From contig NZ_NIZW01000045.1 in NCBI RefSeq assembly GCF_002727185.1, positions 1-37,275 on the forward strand: a DNA stretch of 37,275 bases, written 5' to 3'. Shown piece by piece: positions 34,384-37,275 of this stretch. This stretch comes from Rhodopirellula bahusiensis (GTDB taxonomy: Bacteria; Planctomycetota; Planctomycetia; Pirellulales; Pirellulaceae). The position numbers and the translations under genes are program-made. How positions within the stretch are numbered: position 1 is the first letter of the stretch; the number at the start of each line of letters is the position of its first letter. The notes beneath the pieces were generated by a model. That model saw only the letters and a list, made by a program, of their open reading frames with translations, was not told the DNA's origin and ran no database searches.

Positions 34384-34909
34384 TCTTTCTGCGGTCCGGA
34401 GTCGCATTGCTCTGTGCCAAGTCAAACGCATCGTACGCATCGTCACAGCGTGAGAGTATTCCTCGCCAGTAGATTCCATCTGCCAAGTAAATGAAATGGT
34501 CCAATTTAGTTTTGAACTTTTCGGTCTGGATATATGTCATGTTCGAGTCATCCAGTTCGTATTCGATTCGGATGTCAAAGGCAGCTGACGGCATCTCTAT
34601 CGCTCGACCTTTAACCTTGACATAGGGCTCTCTGTTTCCGGGAGCACGAAAATAGAAATCACGGTTGGCGTGCACCTGTATTGTCGCAACGCACGACCAT
34701 ACCGGTGCCGATTTATCTTCCGATTCAGGGCGCCAATCTTCAGGGTCGTGATGTATCGCACGGTTTGTTCCGAGCAGATGTAGGTAGAGCGGTGTTGTTG
34801 GCTTATCGCTGTCGTTCGTTTCGTCACAGGACGATGCGTTTCGCGGAGACGCAGCAAAGGAGAGAAACGCAAATGCAACGAGAAGCAATTTGTGGGTCAT
34901 GGAACGCAT
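34349..34909 (-). CDS. cassette 6: exported protein of unknown function
   Basis: This 186-residue protein has a signal peptide (THKLLLVAFAFLSFAASPRN) followed by a cysteine (SSCDETNDSD). The mature part is beta-rich: VWSCVATIQVHANRDFYFRA, YVKVKGRAIEMPSAAFDIRI, and YIQTEKFKTKLDHFIYLADG. ATGs at 34909 and 34900 are both possible. The stop lies within attC 6. No family was recognised. It is likely periplasmic; a lipoprotein is possible but the lipobox is weak. Confidence 0.72.
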   Translation of the reverse strand: MRSMTHKLLLVAFAFLSFAASPRNASSCDETNDSDKPTTPLYLHLLGTNRAIHHDPEDWRPESEDKSAPVWSCVATIQVHANRDFYFRAPGNREPYVKVKGRAIEMPSAAFDIRIEYELDDSNMTYIQTEKFKTKLDHFIYLADGIYWRGILSRCDDAYDAFDLAQSNATPDRRKNGEPIDEPNSR

Positions 34910-34916
34910 CTTGGAC

Positions 34917-35007
34917 GGCGAACGGTGGGCGTAACCGAGTCGCGGCGGTTGACGATCCACTTCATTTAGTTCAAGACCGCGACTTCGGTTCACGCCATGG
35001 TTACCCG
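34917..35007 (-). repeat. attC site 5
   Basis: Minus-strand R'' GGGTAAC (35000-35006) and R' GTTCGCC (34917-34923). The two do not match each other, but R' matches the R'' of attC 6, as expected of cassettes. Arms ACCGAGTCGCGG and CCGCGACTTCGGTT pair. Confidence 0.88.
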
Positions 35008-35465
35008 CCGTCTTTCAATTCCGGCGTCGGTGACCGTACAGATTCGCGACGCAAAATCAAAGTCAGGCTGCAATCGTCAGGTTTAGTGACAAATTCCTCC
35101 GGACGCGGGCAGCCAGCATCTGCGCGACACAGCACCAATCGGTCCCGATCGAAGCGATAGATCCCAAGCACAGACTTGTTGGGTGCTCCCGGTTTCACAA
35201 CGGTTTGATCGAATCGATTTGGCGTGACGCTTCGGTCGACAGTCAGGACGCGTTCCAAGGTGCGCAATTTTATAGTCCACCGCAGTGATTTGCCATCAAT
35301 GCGAATCCTGCTTCCGTTGAAACCATCCACTTGCTCGCCATCCATCTCCGTCGATTCGACGATCCAGGTCCCATTGAGACGTGAATCGGTCGCGGTGCTG
35401 GGTGATTGCGAATAGACCGGCTCGATCAGAGCACAAGATGCAAGGAAGGCGATCACGTATCGCAT
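35001..35465 (-). CDS. cassette 5: exported TIGR03067-domain protein
   Basis: This 154-residue protein has a signal peptide (MRYVIAFLASCALIEPVYSQ) and one TIGR03067 domain. The domain starts LNGTWIVESTEMDGEQVD, continues with beta-strands ending SVLGIYRFDRDRLVLCRADA and closes with PRPEEFVT and LTLILRRE. TIGR03067 is a planctomycete-enriched domain of unknown function, often lipocalin-like. Its stop codon (TAA) is embedded in the R'' bases of attC 5. The ATG is 22 bases after R' GTTACTC. Its presence in a cassette shows that lineage-typical genes have been captured here. Confidence 0.82.
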   Translation of the reverse strand: MRYVIAFLASCALIEPVYSQSPSTATDSRLNGTWIVESTEMDGEQVDGFNGSRIRIDGKSLRWTIKLRTLERVLTVDRSVTPNRFDQTVVKPGAPNKSVLGIYRFDRDRLVLCRADAGCPRPEEFVTKPDDCSLTLILRRESVRSPTPELKDGG

Positions 35466-35479
35466 GGCTCTACTTGGTC

Positions 35480-35574
35480 GAGTAACGACCGGCATCACCG
35501 GGCGGGGAGAGTCAAGTTGTCCATTTCTAATCCGGCCGCAAGCCCCGCTCCGTGTGAATGCCATGGTTATCCCA
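35480..35574 (-). repeat. attC site 4
   Basis: Minus-strand R'' GGATAAC (35566-35572) and R' GTTACTC (35480-35486). It is nearly identical to attC 1 through its central part (CACCGGGCGGGGAGAGT and TCCGGCCGCAAGCCCCGCTC). Confidence 0.88.
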
Positions 35575-36082
35575 ATTCGGCATCCACGCTGTGATTCAGT
35601 GAACAACACCACCAAACATACATGAAGGCGATACACGCCAGTGACCAAACACCTGTGTCCTGATGGTGGCGAAACCGAACCGCCGAGTCAATGTAGCCGA
35701 TTTCACAAACGATCATCATTCCGAAAACGATGGTCGCGAAGATTGCCCACATCGAAAAACTTTGAGGTCGCTTTGGCAGTAGTGCAATTCGCGGTGAACC
35801 GAATATCCCGTAACCGATTAGCAGTAGGGCGATCGGTGAATACATCACGGTCGACAAAAATGACCCGGCAATTCCAATGGCATACGAATCAGCAGTGGTG
35901 CCAAACCCTTCGTTCGCCGCGATGTCTCGGAAGTATGCCGCGTCACGCCATGGCGTCGAGCAATATAGGGCAAACCCGGCGATCGAGATGACCCAACGCA
36001 TTACTTTTCCCCACGTTCGCCGCGCGTCGTGTGACAGCAATGACGGTTCCTTTGCAGGTGTGTACGGGTTTAGGCCATCCAC
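35567..36082 (-). CDS. cassette 4: NPYxxP-motif membrane protein
   Basis: This 171-residue protein starts at a GTG with the sequence DGLNPYTPAKEP, so the NPYxxP motif is at the N-terminus, as in other small planctomycete membrane proteins. Four membrane segments follow: VMRWVISIAGFALYCSTPW, YSPIALLLIGYGIFG, WAIFATIVFGMMIVCEIGY and SLACIAFMYVWWCC. The stop codon lies in R'' of attC 4. The frame remains open upstream through attC 3, but that part is not gene-like and would leave its cassette. The GTG lies about 20 bases after R' GTTATCCC. Confidence 0.75.
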   Translation of the reverse strand: MDGLNPYTPAKEPSLLSHDARRTWGKVMRWVISIAGFALYCSTPWRDAAYFRDIAANEGFGTTADSYAIGIAGSFLSTVMYSPIALLLIGYGIFGSPRIALLPKRPQSFSMWAIFATIVFGMMIVCEIGYIDSAVRFRHHQDTGVWSLACIAFMYVWWCCSLNHSVDAELG

Positions 36083-36097
36083 GACTTCGCTCTGAGT

Positions 36098-36191
36098 GGG
36101 ATAACGGGAAGCATCTGCGCGGTGGCGGAAAGCAGATTTCCACTTGTTGTAGGTCTCCACCGCCACTCCGCAGCATGCATTGGTTATTGCG
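36098..36191 (-). repeat. attC site 3
   Basis: Minus-strand R'' CAATAAC (36183-36189) and R' GTTATCC (36099-36105). The arms GCATCTGCGCGGTGGCGG and CCGCCACTCCGCAGCATGC pair. R' matches the R'' of attC 4 over 8 bp. Confidence 0.85.
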
Positions 36192-36346
36192 TGCGGAGCG
36201 GAATGGCCGGGCCCGGTCAGATGGATTGCAATTGTACGAAAGGCCGGATGGCGAAACAACAAAGCTGGAAACGATGCAAAGCCAACCACGTCGAGAAGAT
36301 GACCTTTGATGGAATGATCGAGCGGCGATGCAACTGCAAAGTTGGG

Positions 36347-36535
36347 TCACCGGTGATTGCCAATCAAAGGCAAAACCAACCGAGCGACTTTGGAAAACCA
36401 ACCCGGGTGCCGATGCTCAAGTCCGAGATCCAACCAGCATTTTCCTGCCGACGATTTGCGACCAACGAAAGTAGCGCAAGCAAGACGTGGATGTTCGATG
36501 CCACTCGAACGTCGTCGAGCAATCAACCAATTCAT
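36347..36535 (-). CDS. cassette 3: short open frame, uncertain
   Basis: This 62-codon frame starts with an ATG immediately after R' GTTATTGTG. It contains NWLIARRRSSGIEHPRLACA and HRHPGWFSKVARLVLPLIGN. It ends about 155 bp before attC 3. No family was recognised and no ribosome-binding site is possible downstream of R' at this spacing. The cassette may be degenerate, or its gene may lie in another frame of 36192-36535. Confidence 0.3.
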   Translation of the reverse strand: MNWLIARRRSSGIEHPRLACATFVGRKSSAGKCWLDLGLEHRHPGWFSKVARLVLPLIGNHR

Positions 36536-36628
36536 CACAATAACGGTAGACATCACGGGGGACGGACGAAAGACTTTCCACTTCAAAAACCGCGCAAGCC
36601 GTCCTCCCGTGCATGTCATGGTTCTGTT
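36536..36628 (-). repeat. attC site 2
   Basis: Minus-strand R'' CAACAGAAC (36620-36628) and R' GTTATTGTG (36536-36544), which share only the AAC/GTT triplets. The arms GACATCACGGGGGACGG and CCGTCCTCCCGTGCATGTC pair, with an extra base. The stop of the cassette 2 gene lies inside it (36616-36618). Confidence 0.88.
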
Positions 36629-37092
36629 GCTTCGTCTGCCGTTTCGGCGTGGACAACACCATCGTCCGTAACGCCGGAATGACGCGTGAATATCGAGTAT
36701 ACAGCAATCAACACGGCAGTGACGATCAACGGAGGGATCCAACCGGTCACCAGCAGTGCAGCATTCATCCCAACGCCGTCATACATAAGGTCACCACGCT
36801 CGCGTGCGAGTTCACGCGTAGCAGGCAAGTTGAATTGCATACGGAATACAAGCGTTGCGTGCCAAGAGGTCAGGGTAGCGAGGGATAGACGCAGCGGCCA
36901 GTTTCGCGTTGCGTTCCGCTTTGGGGGAGTGAACACAAACGCGGCGGGAATAACGGTCCACGAAGCGGTCATGCCCCAATCTCCAATGATCGCACGAGCT
37001 TGCGTACGCAGTAACCGTGACACGGCCCCCATCACGAGATCGAAAGAGATGACAGCAAGGATGCATCCAACGATGAGAATGAGCTTTCGCAT
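36616..37092 (-). CDS. cassette 2: multi-pass membrane protein
   Basis: This 158-residue protein starts 15 bases after R' GTTCTGTTG. It shows about four membrane segments: KLILIVGCILAVISFDLVMG, WTVIPAAFVFTP, LSLATLTSWHATLVF and LLVTGWIPPLIVTAVLIAVY. An acidic tail follows (GVVHAETADEATEP). No family was recognised. The stop lies within attC 2. Location in the inner membrane is inferred. Confidence 0.72.
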   Translation of the reverse strand: MRKLILIVGCILAVISFDLVMGAVSRLLRTQARAIIGDWGMTASWTVIPAAFVFTPPKRNATRNWPLRLSLATLTSWHATLVFRMQFNLPATRELARERGDLMYDGVGMNAALLVTGWIPPLIVTAVLIAVYSIFTRHSGVTDDGVVHAETADEATEP

Positions 37093-37099
37093 CTTTTGT

Positions 37100-37196
37100 C
37101 AACAGAACGACCGGCGTCACCGGGCGGGGAGAGTAAAGCTGTCCATTTCAAATCCGGCCGCAAGCCCCGCTCCGTGTGCACGCCATGGTTCAAGTA
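37100..37196 (-). repeat. attC site 1 (first visible)
   Basis: Minus-strand R'' CTTGAAC (37188-37194) and R' GTTCTGTTG (37100-37108). R' matches the R'' of attC 2 perfectly over 9 bp and does not match its own R''. The core is nearly identical to attC 4. Confidence 0.88.
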
Positions 37197-37275
37197 AGCC
37201 GCTAACGCGGCGGTTTCGGTTTGGTGGTGGAACGGACGCGTGACGGATTGTTGGAAGCAACCTTTCAGGAGGAGC
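37197..37275 (-). other. end of cassette 1, running off the window
   Basis: The 79 bp upstream of attC 1 are the 3' end of a further cassette. Two minus-strand frames are open, so its gene cannot be identified. A hairpin GCCGC-TAAC-GCGGC (37198-37211) shares CCGCCGCGTTAGC (minus strand) with the repeat at 12167-12220. Confidence 0.5.

Noticed and set aside
35943..36401. 152-codon minus-strand frame across attC 3
   Set aside because: It spans a recombination site and would join two cassettes; the NPYxxP gene in cassette 4 explains the coding signal better.

Overview
The window looks like a planctomycete chromosome close to Rhodopirellula. The evidence is the gene content: Planctomycete-type cytochrome/DUF1549/DUF1553 proteins paired with Tat-exported DUF1501 proteins, DUF1800, a TIGR03067 protein, small membrane proteins with an N-terminal NPYxxP motif, an N-terminal RFRIRTLLL anchor, and interspersed palindromic repeats. 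No rRNA gene or CRISPR array is visible; the only tRNA-like sequence is a 3' fragment.

Layout. (1) 0.27-2.5 kb: an LtnD-like 3-hydroxyacid dehydrogenase diverges from a XylR/AraC-type regulator, with a TGCGCAG palindrome between them. (2) 2.7-12.1 kb: two DUF1549/DUF1553 + DUF1501 pairs in opposite gene order around a minus-strand FG-GAP/VCBS repeat protein. (3) 12.4-18.0 kb: a membrane protein, a small acidic protein, a CPA1-type Na+/H+ antiporter, a six-BON-domain protein, and a two-gene minus-strand unit with a DUF1349-like secreted protein. (4) 18.1-20.5 kb: small membrane proteins, a shortened GNAT acetyltransferase and a repeat-rich stretch. (5) 20.5-21.4 kb: a MYG1-family DHH-like protein. 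(6) 21.4-23.2 kb: a decayed region with a tRNA-Pro 3' fragment, a palindromic repeat and an IS110-type transposase remnant. (7) 23.2-31.7 kb: an apparently coupled operon of BlaI, a giant (1800 aa) M56/BlaR1-like sensor protease, DUF1800 and DUF1501, behind a promoter with two matching BlaI-type dyads. (8) 31.7-32.1 kb: a possible transposase remnant and a second copy of the palindromic repeat.

(9) 32.1-37.3 kb is the main discovery: an integron gene-cassette array. Nine complete cassettes and the end of a tenth lie head to tail, all with genes on the minus strand. They are separated by ten imperfect inverted repeats of about 85-97 bp, each bounded by AAC/GTT triplets. In eight of the nine complete cassettes, the 7-9 bases at the 5' end of the cassette (R') are complementary to the bases at the start of the attC at its own 3' end (R''), even where R' and R'' within one attC do not match; the ninth differs by one inserted base. 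That register is what circular excision and insertion of cassettes predicts. Several stop codons lie inside the attC arms. Cassette products include membrane proteins, a pentapeptide-repeat protein, a TIGR03067 protein, an NPYxxP membrane protein and unknown proteins. No integrase gene is visible; from the orientation, attI and intI should lie beyond the right edge.

Genes were called by reading translated frames and motifs by eye. Start sites were chosen from ribosome-binding-site spacing, signal peptides or overlaps. No database search was run, so family names are recognition-level assignments.
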